DNA of 64,000 nt from Granulicella sp. (GCA_027365345.1 DAHXNO010000066.1:1-64000), one strand, 5' to 3'; shown: positions 35,212 to 45,147, numbered from the stretch's first letter. Notes: generated from the letters alone by a model not told the origin. Translations and numbers: made by a program.

Positions 35212-36348
35212 TTATTGGTTCGCGGCGGATGGAGCTGCCGCCGCTGGCGTCGCCGGTGTGGGATGATATGGCGGAGGAGGTTGGACCCCCTGGGCGCGCA
35301 GGGCATCGTCGATCTGGGAGAAGATGTAGTCCGTCGGCAAGGCTCCCTCATACTTGGCGCCGTTGATATAGAAGGTGGGCGTGGACTCCACGTTGAGATT
35401 GTTGCCGATCTGGCGTTCGGCGTCGATGGTTGAGGTGTCCTGTTTTTTGATGCAGGCGTCGAGGCGCGGCATGTCTACCTTCTGGAGGACTCCCTGGTCG
35501 TGGGTAACCTCGTCGAGCTGCACGAAGCTTCGGTTCAAGGTGCGCAGAGCCGACTCTGCCTGCTGGGTGCCGGCCGCGCCGCCGGCTTTGGCATCCGAGC
35601 CGGAGGGATCGGCGGCGGCGGCGGTTCCTATCTCATCGTGGTGTTTGTGAACGTAATCCACCACGTTCCAGTAACCAGCGGGTGACTGCTGGGCCAGGCA
35701 GTTGGCGTCCACGGCAGCGTGCATGGCCCAGGGGTGCTGATCGAGTGGAAAGTCCAGATAGACGATGTGCACCTTGTCTCCGTAGCGCTGGGTGATGGCG
35801 GGGAAGAGGCTGTCATGAAAGCGTGCGCAGAAGGGGCACTCGAGGTCATCGAAGTTGACGAGGACCACAGGCGCCGAGGCCGGGCCGCCGCGGAAGGGAC
35901 GGCCGGAGGACGGAATCATGGTGCGGGGATCGGCGGAGAGGTCGTAACGGATGAACTGCGCCAGTGTCTTGCCGTCGGCGGAGATGAGGAAGCTGACTGG
36001 ACGGGAGGTTTTGCCTTCAGCCGTAAAGGTGACGGTGATGGTGTCATACCCAGGCAGCGTGGCGGGCTGTGGCGTGGAGATGGCAATGGTGGAGCCGGGG
36101 GGCAACTCCGCTCTGTTGCGCAGCAGAACCTGGATACGATGTGTCATGGCCGGTGACAACGGGACGCCGATACTCACCTGGTTGGGCGATGATGGTTCCG
36201 CAGAACCATGGTTCGCGGTGCTGGTTCCGGCAGAGGATTGAGCGTAGCCGTTGAAGGAGGCCAGCAGCGTGACGCAGAGGACAAGGACGAGAGGACGAGA
36301 AATCCGCACAATCTTTCCATTAAAGCATCTTTGGAGGGGAAGAGGCAT
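35212..36348 (-). CDS. DsbA-like thiol oxidoreductase, exported
   Basis: 378 residues from the ATG at 36348; an upstream in-frame ATG at 36438 would add 30 residues before the signal peptide (IVRISRPLVLVLCVTLLASF). The N-terminal part (about 40-160) is beta-rich with no known family. A DsbA/thioredoxin fold (about 165-350) follows, with the CPFC redox motif in FDDLECPFCARFHD and the cis-Pro segment ESTPTFYINGAKY. Extra Cys residues (DANCLAQ, DACIKKQD) may form a second pair. The C-terminus is Pro/Ala-rich. Such DSBA_4-type proteins introduce disulfides in the periplasm. It follows lptD on the same strand, and LptD needs disulfides for activity in other bacteria. Confidence 0.87.
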   Translation of the reverse strand: MPLPLQRCFNGKIVRISRPLVLVLCVTLLASFNGYAQSSAGTSTANHGSAEPSSPNQVSIGVPLSPAMTHRIQVLLRNRAELPPGSTIAISTPQPATLPGYDTITVTFTAEGKTSRPVSFLISADGKTLAQFIRYDLSADPRTMIPSSGRPFRGGPASAPVVLVNFDDLECPFCARFHDSLFPAITQRYGDKVHIVYLDFPLDQHPWAMHAAVDANCLAQQSPAGYWNVVDYVHKHHDEIGTAAAADPSGSDAKAGGAAGTQQAESALRTLNRSFVQLDEVTHDQGVLQKVDMPRLDACIKKQDTSTIDAERQIGNNLNVESTPTFYINGAKYEGALPTDYIFSQIDDALRAQGVQPPPPYHPTPATPAAAAPSAANQ

Positions 36349-36449
36349 TGCGGCACCAGTGGGGCTGGGGCCGCAACGGGAAAGGCGCGTCGATTTTCCT
36401 CCCAGGATCTGCTCCCAAGCGGGCGAGCATGGCCGCAAGGAGTAGAGAC

Positions 36450-39371
36450 CTAAAACAGGCTCTCAGAGCGGCGCAGGCTCCCGGCAGAGCCGATGTTGGC
36501 CAGGGTGAAGTTGAAGCTATATTCGCCCTCGTCGCGGATGGTGCCGAGCTCGTACTTACGGTACTCGAGGGAGATTCCACAGCAGTTCCAGTTGTAGTTG
36601 GTCTGGATGGTGATGTACTGGGGAACTTTGAGATTCAGGTCGTAGCCGCCGGAGATCGCTCCGGAGAAGCCAGCCTCATTCGCCTTGCCGTAGCCGAAGA
36701 GAGCGCGCATCTGCGAGAAGTTGGAGGTGAGCGAGCTGGTGAGACCGGTGACGACGTTGTCAGAGTAGTTGATGACCTCCGAGTAGGTTTTGCCGGGGGC
36801 ATCGAGGCGGGAGTAGGAGAAGCCACCGAAGAAGCGGTTCTCATGCATATCGAGGTAGGTATTTGATCCGGTGACCTTTTTGACGACGGGGTCGTAGTCC
36901 AGGTCCCAAGCGATGTCCGTGTGGCCGGAGGTGCGGAAGCGCATGCGGCTGATGATGGGGGAGAGGTTGCGCAACTGGGTGAGGAAGGCGACGCCGGAGA
37001 AGTTGAGCGTGGAGTCAAAGACGTTGCGTTCGCCGTTGACGAGCGCATTGCCGAAGGTAGGGTCGAAGAAATACTTCTGGGCCAGAAGCCAACTGAACCA
37101 CTCGCGCTGAGGAGGAAGAGCGGGTGTCTGAGCGCAGGGGTCGGGTTTGCGGGGGTGGGTGCGCAGCGGCTCGCCGGGCGCGATATCGTCAGCGCTGGAG
37201 ATTCCGTTGGCGTCGTTGGCGGATTGCGGGTCAGGGGTGAGGGCATCTGGCTGAGGTGGAGAAGCGGCGTTGCTGGGGGTGGTTGCAGGGGGAGTGGCTG
37301 GGCAGCCGGGCTTTGGCTTGGCCGGAGGCTTGGGGTGGGGGCGGAAGTAGAGGTGCTGGGTGAAGCCGTATTGGATCTCATTGGTATCACTGTCCAGATC
37401 GACGCCGTCAAAGCGGAGAATGGAGCGAAAATTATTGATGCCGCTGGTGTTGCGATAGATGATCTCCGGCTCGATGGTGTGCCGGACCTGATCGCCCAGG
37501 AAGCGTTGCCAGCGTGCCGGAACGGTGAAGGTGCGCTCGACGACGGGTGGACGGATATCAACGTGGAGGTCCGTGTCGGCACGGTTGAGCGGGATGCTTT
37601 GTTCGACGATGGGAGTGCCGAGACCGATCGTGGTGCTGCTGACGCTGCTGGCTCCGGAGCTGTGGACGGGGAGCTGAGAACGGGAGTAGGCGGTCTCGCG
37701 GACGGCTGCGCCGGCGAGGACGTGCCAGCCGTCAAAGCGGAGAGGAAGGGAGAGTTCAGGGCGAAGGTCCAGCCGCCAGGTGAGGCCGGCGGTGGAGAAG
37801 TTGGGGTCGACGCGTTTGAGGCCGGCTGCGCTGCCGGTAAAGCTCCACAGCAGGGGTGTGCCGGCAATGGGATGATCGAGGCTGGTGAGATCCAGCGAGG
37901 GAACATGGTAGATCTTTACTTCCTCGCTCGGGCTGAAGTCGGTTGGCACGATCTTGAGGCCCTGGTAGCGGTCAAAGCGCACATCGTAGGAGAAGCCTTT
38001 CTTCTGATCGATGAGATAGAGAACCGAGTTGATGTCTGTACTGACGGCCTGATTGAAGTTTTCAGCGAAGGCTTCGACGTAGATGAAGGAGTTGAGATAC
38101 TCGGCATCGCCGACGGCGCGCAGAGTGGGGGTGAGTTGGCGGCGGAAGCTGCTGATGATGTCCACGCCGCCCTGGTTGTTGTAGACCTCAACCGTCTGAC
38201 CGGCGGCATTGATGCCGGGTGCGTAGAAGCCGCGGTCCTGGAGGGCGGAGAAGTGGGCGGTGAAGAAGTTCTGGCCCATGCCTTTGAAGCGGAACGCTCC
38301 ATTCTCTGACCAGCCGCGCAGGGAGTAATAGAGCATGCCCAGAGTGAGATCGGCTGAGTTACCCAAAACCTGATAGTACTGGTCGCCGAAGGTGAGGCCC
38401 TGCGAGCCGGTATTTTTGCTGGCGCTGGAGTAGCCGAACTCCGGGATGAGAAGACCCGACTGGCGTTGGGAGGTATCCACCGGGTGGGTGATGTACGGAA
38501 GGAAGAGGACAGGCAGGCCAATGAGCTTGAAGGTGGAGGCGGCTGCGCTGGCCTTTCCTCCCGGGGCGCTATCGACGGCGATCTTGCCGGCGAAGAATTG
38601 CCAGTCCGGATTGGGCAGCAGGCAGGTGGTCACGGAGCCGTTGTAGATGGTGTAGGCGGTGGGAGTGGTTTTGACCACCATGCGGCCTTGAAAGACGAAG
38701 GGGTTGGAGTTCTGGTAGCCACGCTCATGCGAGGTGGAGGCGGAGGCGATGCCGGCGTTGGTGTTGATGGTCTGCGCGCCGGTGGACCGGAAGAGGCCAA
38801 CGGAGCCATGGACGGCATAGAAGACGCCGGTCTGGGTACGCAGGTTGTAGATTCCGTGGGTGGCCTTGATGTGCTCGTTGTTGACCCCGCCGGTGAGCTC
38901 CACATGGCCGGTTGCGGTGACGGTATCGGTGGTCTGATCCCAGGAGAGTTTGTCGGCGCGAAGGATGTGGTCGCCGTAGGTGAGCCTGGCGTGTCCAGCG
39001 GCGTCAAAGATCACGCCGTGGCGGGTCTCCTTATCCGCCTCGACGACGGCTGTTTTGGGCGCTTGACTTGGAGGCAGCGGTGAGGCGCGCGGAATGTTGG
39101 ACAAGTCTGGGATGTTGTTGGTGGATGGGGAGGCCTGGGGGACGGCGTTCTGATTTGGCGCCGGAGCCTGAGGGAGTTCCTTTGCGGTTACGACCTGCGC
39201 CACGAGATGTGGATGACCTGCGGCGAGGAGGGTGATAGTTATGAGAAGAGGGATGAGGCGAACGGCCCGTCCAGACCAAGGAAGACGCGACCGGTGGAAG
39301 CCCCCGGGGCCGCAGGTTCCAGCCTGAACACCTGGGGCGCTTAGACCGAGAGATTGGATCAATCCTTCCAC
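36450..39371 (-). CDS. lptD: LPS-assembly outer-membrane protein LptD
   Basis: 973 residues. No ATG exists before the signal peptide (VRLIPLLITITLLAAGHP), so the start is GTG at 39371 or the TTG three codons later (AGGAG eight bases before it). An OstA/LptA-like periplasmic domain (about 110-260, RLTYGDHILRADKLSWD, TDTVTATGHVELTGG) precedes the large barrel (about 300-973, LPVLFLPYITHPVD, RQSGLLIPEFGYSS) that inserts LPS into the outer leaflet. A Pro-rich loop (about 680-745, with Cys at CPATPP and PCAQTP) interrupts the barrel. The terminal residue is Phe. It indicates a didermic, LPS-bearing organism. Confidence 0.92.
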   Translation of the reverse strand: MEGLIQSLGLSAPGVQAGTCGPGGFHRSRLPWSGRAVRLIPLLITITLLAAGHPHLVAQVVTAKELPQAPAPNQNAVPQASPSTNNIPDLSNIPRASPLPPSQAPKTAVVEADKETRHGVIFDAAGHARLTYGDHILRADKLSWDQTTDTVTATGHVELTGGVNNEHIKATHGIYNLRTQTGVFYAVHGSVGLFRSTGAQTINTNAGIASASTSHERGYQNSNPFVFQGRMVVKTTPTAYTIYNGSVTTCLLPNPDWQFFAGKIAVDSAPGGKASAAASTFKLIGLPVLFLPYITHPVDTSQRQSGLLIPEFGYSSASKNTGSQGLTFGDQYYQVLGNSADLTLGMLYYSLRGWSENGAFRFKGMGQNFFTAHFSALQDRGFYAPGINAAGQTVEVYNNQGGVDIISSFRRQLTPTLRAVGDAEYLNSFIYVEAFAENFNQAVSTDINSVLYLIDQKKGFSYDVRFDRYQGLKIVPTDFSPSEEVKIYHVPSLDLTSLDHPIAGTPLLWSFTGSAAGLKRVDPNFSTAGLTWRLDLRPELSLPLRFDGWHVLAGAAVRETAYSRSQLPVHSSGASSVSSTTIGLGTPIVEQSIPLNRADTDLHVDIRPPVVERTFTVPARWQRFLGDQVRHTIEPEIIYRNTSGINNFRSILRFDGVDLDSDTNEIQYGFTQHLYFRPHPKPPAKPKPGCPATPPATTPSNAASPPQPDALTPDPQSANDANGISSADDIAPGEPLRTHPRKPDPCAQTPALPPQREWFSWLLAQKYFFDPTFGNALVNGERNVFDSTLNFSGVAFLTQLRNLSPIISRMRFRTSGHTDIAWDLDYDPVVKKVTGSNTYLDMHENRFFGGFSYSRLDAPGKTYSEVINYSDNVVTGLTSSLTSNFSQMRALFGYGKANEAGFSGAISGGYDLNLKVPQYITIQTNYNWNCCGISLEYRKYELGTIRDEGEYSFNFTLANIGSAGSLRRSESLF

Positions 39372-39451
39372 TCCTCTCAGATTAGACGATCGCTCGCCGC
39401 CATTTGCCTACGCAAGGGCAGATGGTGTTGTAGACAGAAGGACAGAGGAAG

Positions 39452-41092
39452 ATGAGCAGCGCCGCGCAACGCGAAGATCCATCCGAAGGCTTTAGGCCGG
39501 CCGGAGCGGAGAGACGCAGCGCCTTGAAACAAATCGCAGCAGAGCGCCTGGCGGCGCATCGCAGTCGTAGACCGGCTCCGGAGAGACGAGCCGCGCAGGC
39601 CGAGGCGGTGCGGCTGGAGGCGCAGAGCGAGGCAGCACGTGCGGCAGCGCATCCGGATGTTGCGCGGGTGCGCGAGGCGGTTGCGGCGAGGTATCGGCAG
39701 AGTGAGAGCTATCGCGAGTTTCTAGCCCGCGAGGCTGAGCGCGCGCTGGAGCATGCCCAGGCCCAGGCTGAGATGGCCACACGCACCGCAAAGGCCGTGG
39801 CAGAGGCGCAGCGCCAGCTTCTGGATGAGATGGAGCAGTGGGGCAAACCAGCAGCACCGGCCACTCCAGACGAGTTGTGCGCGGAGCGTCCGCCGCTGGA
39901 GACGGCGGGGCCGGTGGAGGATAGACTACAGAGCCAGAGCGCGAAGGATGGCGCGCGGAGGGACGGCCTCCCAGGCGGAGAAGAGACCGCGTTCGAGCAC
40001 CAGTCTCGGCCCCTGTTCCAGACTGCGGCAGAGACGATCTCTGGTGGGCTCCAGCGGCAGCCATCCGATGGGAGAGAAGATCGGCTGGAGCGGGAAGATG
40101 CGCAGCCTGGCTTTGACTTTGCGGCCACGGCTGGTCCTGCAGGCGCGTTTTCACCAGCACAGTTGCAGGTGCTGCTGCCCGGTGAGGTAGGACTTTCCTT
40201 GCCGGTTGAGACCCGCTGCGCACCTTCACCGCAGTGGCCGACAGCGACCGAAGAACTAGCCGAACTGGATGAGGAGATTGAATTCCGGCGGGCTCCGGAG
40301 TTCGACGACATCCTGTTGGAGCCGCAGCCTATACCGGCAAACATCATCGAATTTCCGCGCGAGCTGGTGGCTCCGCGAAAGGCTCGTCCACGGCTGGCGG
40401 AGGGCCCTTTGCGCGGCGACGGAGTTGTGCCGGGGGCGCTGCCGCAGGGCGCGGAGACGGCTTCCCGCGCGGAGAGAGCGTCGGCTTCCCAGCTTCGCAT
40501 CTTCGAGGTCGAGCCGGAGCAGATCTCAACCGCGTCGGCGCCAGCCGTGCCGGCTCCAGAACTGACGGATGCTCCGGTGTGGCAGGGGATGATGTTGAAC
40601 GCAGGGCCGGCAGCCGAGGCGCGGGTGGTTATTTCTGCGGCGATGGAGGAGCAGCTTCATCTGGATCAGCCGATGTATGCGGCTCCCGTACGGCGGCGTA
40701 TCTTGTCGGCTGGGGTGGATTTGGTCTGCGTTGGCTGTGGCTTTGCCGCGGCTTGCGCGGTGGCGGTGCGGCTGGCCGGGAACAGTTCCCTGGCGAGGAC
40801 GCCCTTTCCGTTGCTGGCCGGGTCGGCAGCCGGGGTCCTTCTCGCCTTTCTGCTGATCTATCAGGTGTTGTTCTTTACCTTGAATGATGCGACACCGGGA
40901 ATGCGAGCCGCGCGCCTGGCCTTCTGCACCTTCCACGAGAGGAATCCATCGCGCCGGGAGATGCGCCGCAGGCTGATCGCAACCGCTCTGGCGGCGTGCC
41001 CGCTTGGTCTAGGCCTGGTGTGGATGGTGCTGGACCATGACAGCCTGGGCTGGCATGACCGCATGTCTCGGATGTATCCGCGGGCTTACTGA
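39452..41092 (+). CDS. RDD-family membrane protein with long N-terminal region
   Basis: 546 residues. The first ~390 residues are Ala/Glu/Arg-rich and of low complexity, with a coiled-coil-like segment (about 85-145, AREAERALEHAQAQAEMATR). The C-terminal RDD domain (about 405-546) has the Arg-Asp signature of the family (APVRRRILSAGVDLV), three membrane helices (for example VGCGFAAACAVAVRLAG, LLAGSAAGVLLAFLLIYQ, LIATALAACPLGLGLVWMV) and the closing Asp motif HDRMSRMYP. RDD proteins are poorly defined integral membrane proteins, some linked to transport. It is divergent from lptD with 80 bp between. Confidence 0.8.
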   Translation: MSSAAQREDPSEGFRPAGAERRSALKQIAAERLAAHRSRRPAPERRAAQAEAVRLEAQSEAARAAAHPDVARVREAVAARYRQSESYREFLAREAERALEHAQAQAEMATRTAKAVAEAQRQLLDEMEQWGKPAAPATPDELCAERPPLETAGPVEDRLQSQSAKDGARRDGLPGGEETAFEHQSRPLFQTAAETISGGLQRQPSDGREDRLEREDAQPGFDFAATAGPAGAFSPAQLQVLLPGEVGLSLPVETRCAPSPQWPTATEELAELDEEIEFRRAPEFDDILLEPQPIPANIIEFPRELVAPRKARPRLAEGPLRGDGVVPGALPQGAETASRAERASASQLRIFEVEPEQISTASAPAVPAPELTDAPVWQGMMLNAGPAAEARVVISAAMEEQLHLDQPMYAAPVRRRILSAGVDLVCVGCGFAAACAVAVRLAGNSSLARTPFPLLAGSAAGVLLAFLLIYQVLFFTLNDATPGMRAARLAFCTFHERNPSRREMRRRLIATALAACPLGLGLVWMVLDHDSLGWHDRMSRMYPRAY

Positions 41093-41392
41093 CGGGCGAG
41101 ACAACGAGAAGCCGGCGGCAGGAACGGGTGCGCGACAACCAAGCGGGAGATGAGCGTAGCTAAACCGGGGGGAGACGTTCTTTGCGAGCGAGCCCAGTAG
41201 ATTCCGGGCTCTGCGGACAGGGATGATGGTTGACCGGCCAAGGGGTCTCTGGGTCTGAATGGTTTCCATACCGGGAGCGCTCCGGCTAGCAATGCTTTGC
41301 TGGGCATTGGACACATGGCTTCGCTTGTGGGTAGCGCAGGCCATATTTCGCGCAACCCTTCTTTTCCTCTCTCTGCGGACCACGGAGGAGAT

Positions 41393-41405
41393 GTATACTG
41401 TATAC
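41393..41405. promoter_or_regulatory. Perfect palindrome gtatac-t-gtatac upstream of a secreted-protein gene
   Basis: A 13-bp perfect inverted repeat with a one-base centre, 84 bp before the ATG at 41489, in an otherwise gene-free 41093-41488 interval. The tGTATACt form resembles half-sites of GntR-type regulators; the binding protein is unknown. Confidence 0.4.
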
Positions 41406-41488
41406 GTCCAGATGCCTCCAAGGCAATTATTGGATCAGCATTTTCAATTTGAATTCCAATCCGACAGTTCGATCGAGAGGGTGAACCG

Positions 41489-43285
41489 ATGCTCCATCTG
41501 CGGCAATTGCAATTTGAGCGTGCGAGTGCGAAGTGTGTTGAGCGCGCAAGAGCAGACGTCTGTGCGGTGCAGGCTGGATTCCAACAGCTAGCGCCGGCGA
41601 GACGCAAAGCTGGAACGGGCACAGGGATTTTGAGATGGTGCGCAAGGCTCCTGGTCCTGATCTTTGTCTGTTCGGCGACATTTGGAGCCTACGCCGCGAA
41701 CGATGTGCAGAAGGCAGAGATGGCGGGGTATCTGATCGTGCCGCACACGAACGTTCCTGACTCTTACGGTGCCGGGTTCTCCATGTATTCTGCCGCGTGG
41801 CCTTTGTTGAAGATATACCCGGGAGCGAGTTTTCAATCGGGTCTGTTAGGCACGTGGATGTTCGCTAAAGAGAATCCGCACGGGCATGGCCATATGTATT
41901 CCGATGTCGAGGGCGGCCTGGGTTGGTGGAATAGCACGCAATTTGCCTCCGACGCGCCGAAGTTCATTATGGGCGGCGTGGCTCCAAATTTTGGAGCATG
42001 GGCCAACAGTCCGGGTGTGGGCAAAGGAGATGATTGGAACCACCCGGAGGGCCAGTATGGCGTGGTGCAACTGAGTCCGTGGTTACTGTTCCCGCCGGAT
42101 GGCCTGAACATCAAAGAAGGCACGGTAGGAGGGCTGGTGGGCTATGGCTACCTGGCGCTGCCCCTCACCGAGCCCAAAGCCACCACCGACGGGAGGAAGA
42201 TTCCCACGGGAAACAACTGCTGGACTTTGTTTCTGAACACGGGAAACTTCAAGGGTCCGGTTGCGTTCTTCGCCCCGTATTTCTGGTCCCACTGGGCTGT
42301 GGTGTATCCACAACTGGCGGGAAAGCTTTTGGATACGAGCCCCGCCGATCCGAATCGAGCGATCGAGATGGAGACGCAATTTATTCCCGCGGATATGGCT
42401 ACGGACGCGAAGGGGAACACGTACGCGCGCGTAACGCAGATGCAGTTTCCGCTGGGATCGGATGATGAGTCGGTGGTGCTGAACCGGGTGATGTCTTACA
42501 ACAAGAGCGCGCTGTGGGACGAAGTGAATGCCTGGTTCCAAGGTGGGCCAGCGCCCAGCGGAGCGATTAACCCCGACGACGCGAGCGTGTACACCTTTAG
42601 CGCCACGGGGAGAGCTACCTGGAGCATTGATCTCTCCGGGCGAAAGCTGACCTGGGCAAACCGGACGCCCATCCAGTGGAGTTCCATGGTGAAACCGGTG
42701 GCTCCGAATCCCATCACCTACGGTTATCAGTGGAACAAGCAACTGGTTAAGAGGAAGGTGACCAGGAATGGCGCCTTGGCGGAACTGCCGCAATATTACC
42801 GTTTGACGAAGGCCGACAATGGAAAGCCGGAGTGGGTTCCCATAGAAGCCAAAGATGTTCCTGCTGAAACGGGTTTGACGAGGACCGAATTTACTCGGCC
42901 CGAAGAACACCCGAAAGCACTCGTGACACCTGATAATCCTGAGAGTTGCTGGAAGAAGCCCGGCCCTGCGTCAGGACCATTCAAGGCGCATCTGGAAGAC
43001 GGCAGTACGGTGACCTATTACTGGTATCGATTTGCTGACCAGCCTGCGTTGCTGAATGCCGACCTGACTCCAGCAGAACGGGAGAACTTGCAGAAGCGCG
43101 TGGAGATGATCCAAAGGCACTGGACCAAAGACCGGAACTATCTGCCTCCGCCCACTGTGGGCAGGCTGGCGGATATTGATCCGGCGTTGATTGTGACCCC
43201 GCCACCGGGCATGGAGGTGGGGTATGTGCCTATCGCTACGCGGCAGGATTGGAGTGGCGCAGCAGGCCATCCGGGCAAGCAGTAG
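41489..43285 (+). CDS. Large secreted protein of unknown function
   Basis: 598 residues. The ATG has GAGAGGG eight bases upstream, but the hydrophobic export signal sits unusually far in (about 50-70, LLVLIFVCSATFGAYA), so a later non-ATG start is possible. The mature part is rich in Trp, Gly, Pro and Tyr with motifs such as MYSDVEGGLGWWNS, DDWNHPEGQYGVVQLSPW and AFFAPYFWSHWAVVYP, suggesting an extracellular beta-rich, perhaps carbohydrate-facing fold. I do not recognise a family or catalytic residues. Only two Cys are seen in the mature region (NNCWTLF, ESCWKKP). It stands alone between the RDD gene and the DUF5715 gene; the G+C is slightly lower than its neighbours. Confidence 0.75.
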   Translation: MLHLRQLQFERASAKCVERARADVCAVQAGFQQLAPARRKAGTGTGILRWCARLLVLIFVCSATFGAYAANDVQKAEMAGYLIVPHTNVPDSYGAGFSMYSAAWPLLKIYPGASFQSGLLGTWMFAKENPHGHGHMYSDVEGGLGWWNSTQFASDAPKFIMGGVAPNFGAWANSPGVGKGDDWNHPEGQYGVVQLSPWLLFPPDGLNIKEGTVGGLVGYGYLALPLTEPKATTDGRKIPTGNNCWTLFLNTGNFKGPVAFFAPYFWSHWAVVYPQLAGKLLDTSPADPNRAIEMETQFIPADMATDAKGNTYARVTQMQFPLGSDDESVVLNRVMSYNKSALWDEVNAWFQGGPAPSGAINPDDASVYTFSATGRATWSIDLSGRKLTWANRTPIQWSSMVKPVAPNPITYGYQWNKQLVKRKVTRNGALAELPQYYRLTKADNGKPEWVPIEAKDVPAETGLTRTEFTRPEEHPKALVTPDNPESCWKKPGPASGPFKAHLEDGSTVTYYWYRFADQPALLNADLTPAERENLQKRVEMIQRHWTKDRNYLPPPTVGRLADIDPALIVTPPPGMEVGYVPIATRQDWSGAAGHPGKQ

Positions 43286-43692
43286 AGCTTTGGGCGTTTC
43301 ATGAGAAGGGAGGCTGCCCGCTTTGCGGCGGCGCGGGAGTTGTCGCTATTTGGGACCCTGGGATTGGGGCGGCCAGAGGGTGGAATGCGTACAGCGCGAG
43401 TTGAGAGGATGCACCTGCTCACGACCTGGTCACGAAGCCACTTTGCTGCTGGACGCGACTGCGAAGGCTAAAGTGAAGAATCGTTTGGCGTAAGGCCTCG
43501 GACTGGATGCTCGGGAGCGAGGCTTAGGCAGGCGCAGTGAATGGATCCGGCATGTTGGCGCGTCCAGCCCCGGACCAGGGGGTGTATTCCTTCCGGTAGT
43601 ATGAATCTGCCAGGGCACTATGACAGATTGGGTGCGAAGCGATAGTCTATAGAGGCTCGGCGGCTTCGCGGCCACCTTTAAAATCTGGACAG
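43286..43692. other. Intergenic, no supported feature
   Basis: About 400 bp between two plus-strand genes. Only overlapping frames without domain or ribosome site are present. Confidence 0.5.
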
Positions 43693-45147
43693 ATGATGAC
43701 GCAGTTGGGCCAAGGTTCGCCGGTAGAAGGCGAGCGCGCGAACAGGCATAGGTCGCGCGTGACAGCGCTGATTTTTGTACTGAGCCTGCTAGGGGGGATG
43801 GTGGTGTGCTCGGGAGCCTCAGCGCACACTGTGGCATATACGACGCCGCACATCCGTCACCGAGTTGTACGCCGTAACGCGCACCGAAGCACGCAGCGAG
43901 CCGGGAACGTGCGCGCCGCGACGCACAGAACGGCGCCGGCTTCTGCCGCCCGCAAAGAGAGCGCCTACCGGCCGGGAGCGGAGCGGGGACGCCGGTTGCA
44001 TTCCGCCCACGAGCCTCTCCGCACGAGCCATGTCCGCGTGGCCAGGAGCGCGAGGAGAGGAAGAGGCGGTGCGCCCGAGACACGTCGAGTGAACCTGCAC
44101 AGCCGGCGCCGGCGGCGCAGGTTCAGAAGCGGCGAGCCAGAGGTTCTGGCCGAGGCCGGCAGAGGCAATGGGTTAGGGCCAGCGGAGGAGAGAGCGAGCG
44201 GGCGGCAGCCGGTTCTGGATCCTGGTTCGAATAGAGGCGTGGAAGAAGCCTCCGGGGAAGGCGAAGCCATGACGGGAGGCTATGCGACGGGGGTTGCTCA
44301 TCCGGATGAGGATGTGAGCGTAGCTCCGCAGGCGGTTGGAGCATCGCCGGAGGCCGAGACGAGCGCCGATGTGGCGGAGGCGCGGCCCGAGCGGCGCAAC
44401 GCTCCTGAACCCAGCATGGCCCCAGGGGCTGGGACCGATTTGCGCGAGCAGCCGGCGGTGGGGGTTGCGCAGACCGCTGTGCAGCCGATGGTTTCGCCGG
44501 TCGTTGAGCCGGTGTTGTATCACAATGGACGCCTGGCGGTGACGCCGCCTCTGCGTGGGTCGCGGGAGATTCTGGAGCATCAGAACGTGATGGCCGATGC
44601 GGAGGGACTGAACCGGGTAGAGGATGATGCGGAGTTGCGGCAGATGCGCGCTGATCATCTGCTGGTGGACTTTCCGGAGAGCGCCGCGCTGCGGGTGAAT
44701 CCGGAGTTGGAGAGCGATCGGCGTTGCGCGAGGCCGTGGACGGTGCTGTTTGCCACCGACATTGCGCGCGCCTACTATGCGCGTTTCCATGAGCCCCTGC
44801 AGGTGAACTCCGCGGTACGGACGGTGGCCTACCAGTTGCGGCTGCGCAGGGTGAATGGCAACGCCGCGGGGATCGAGGGGGATCTGGCCTCACCGCATCT
44901 TACCGGCGAGGCCATGGACTTTGGAAAGCACGGCATGACGAGGGTGGAGATTGCGTGGATGCGACTGTATCTACGGCCACTGATGCAAGCCGGCAAGCTG
45001 GATGTGGAGGAGGAGTTTCAGCAAGCCTGTTTCCACATTAGCGTTTATCGTTCCTATGCGCCGGAGCTGCAGCGGCGGGAGTTTGCTCGCGCCGGTCAAC
45101 CGGAGACCGACTACACCGGGGTTCAGGCCGGAAGCTACGAACAGTAG
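43693..45147 (+). CDS. DUF5715/M15-like cell-wall protein
   Basis: 484 residues. A basic N-terminus with a membrane or signal helix (about 20-38, TALIFVLSLLGGMVVCSGA) is followed by ~230 residues of Arg/Ala/Glu-rich linker. The C-terminal domain (about 300-465) fits DUF5715: NSAVRTVAYQ, then SPHLTGEAMDF (about 398-408), which has the HxxGxAxD zinc-binding pattern of M15 D,D-/L,D-carboxypeptidases, and a later CFHISVY (His about 447) that could be the third metal ligand. A periplasmic peptidoglycan-directed role is likely by fold. The long disordered linker suggests it reaches the wall from the inner membrane. Confidence 0.75.
   Translation: MMTQLGQGSPVEGERANRHRSRVTALIFVLSLLGGMVVCSGASAHTVAYTTPHIRHRVVRRNAHRSTQRAGNVRAATHRTAPASAARKESAYRPGAERGRRLHSAHEPLRTSHVRVARSARRGRGGAPETRRVNLHSRRRRRRFRSGEPEVLAEAGRGNGLGPAEERASGRQPVLDPGSNRGVEEASGEGEAMTGGYATGVAHPDEDVSVAPQAVGASPEAETSADVAEARPERRNAPEPSMAPGAGTDLREQPAVGVAQTAVQPMVSPVVEPVLYHNGRLAVTPPLRGSREILEHQNVMADAEGLNRVEDDAELRQMRADHLLVDFPESAALRVNPELESDRRCARPWTVLFATDIARAYYARFHEPLQVNSAVRTVAYQLRLRRVNGNAAGIEGDLASPHLTGEAMDFGKHGMTRVEIAWMRLYLRPLMQAGKLDVEEEFQQACFHISVYRSYAPELQRREFARAGQPETDYTGVQAGSYEQ

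Noticed and set aside
41391-41591. Small frame with a CxxCxxC-like motif overlapping the secreted-protein start
   Set aside because: Its GGAGG is only two bases from the ATG, it overlaps a longer supported gene by 100 bp, and no zinc-binding family is recognised.
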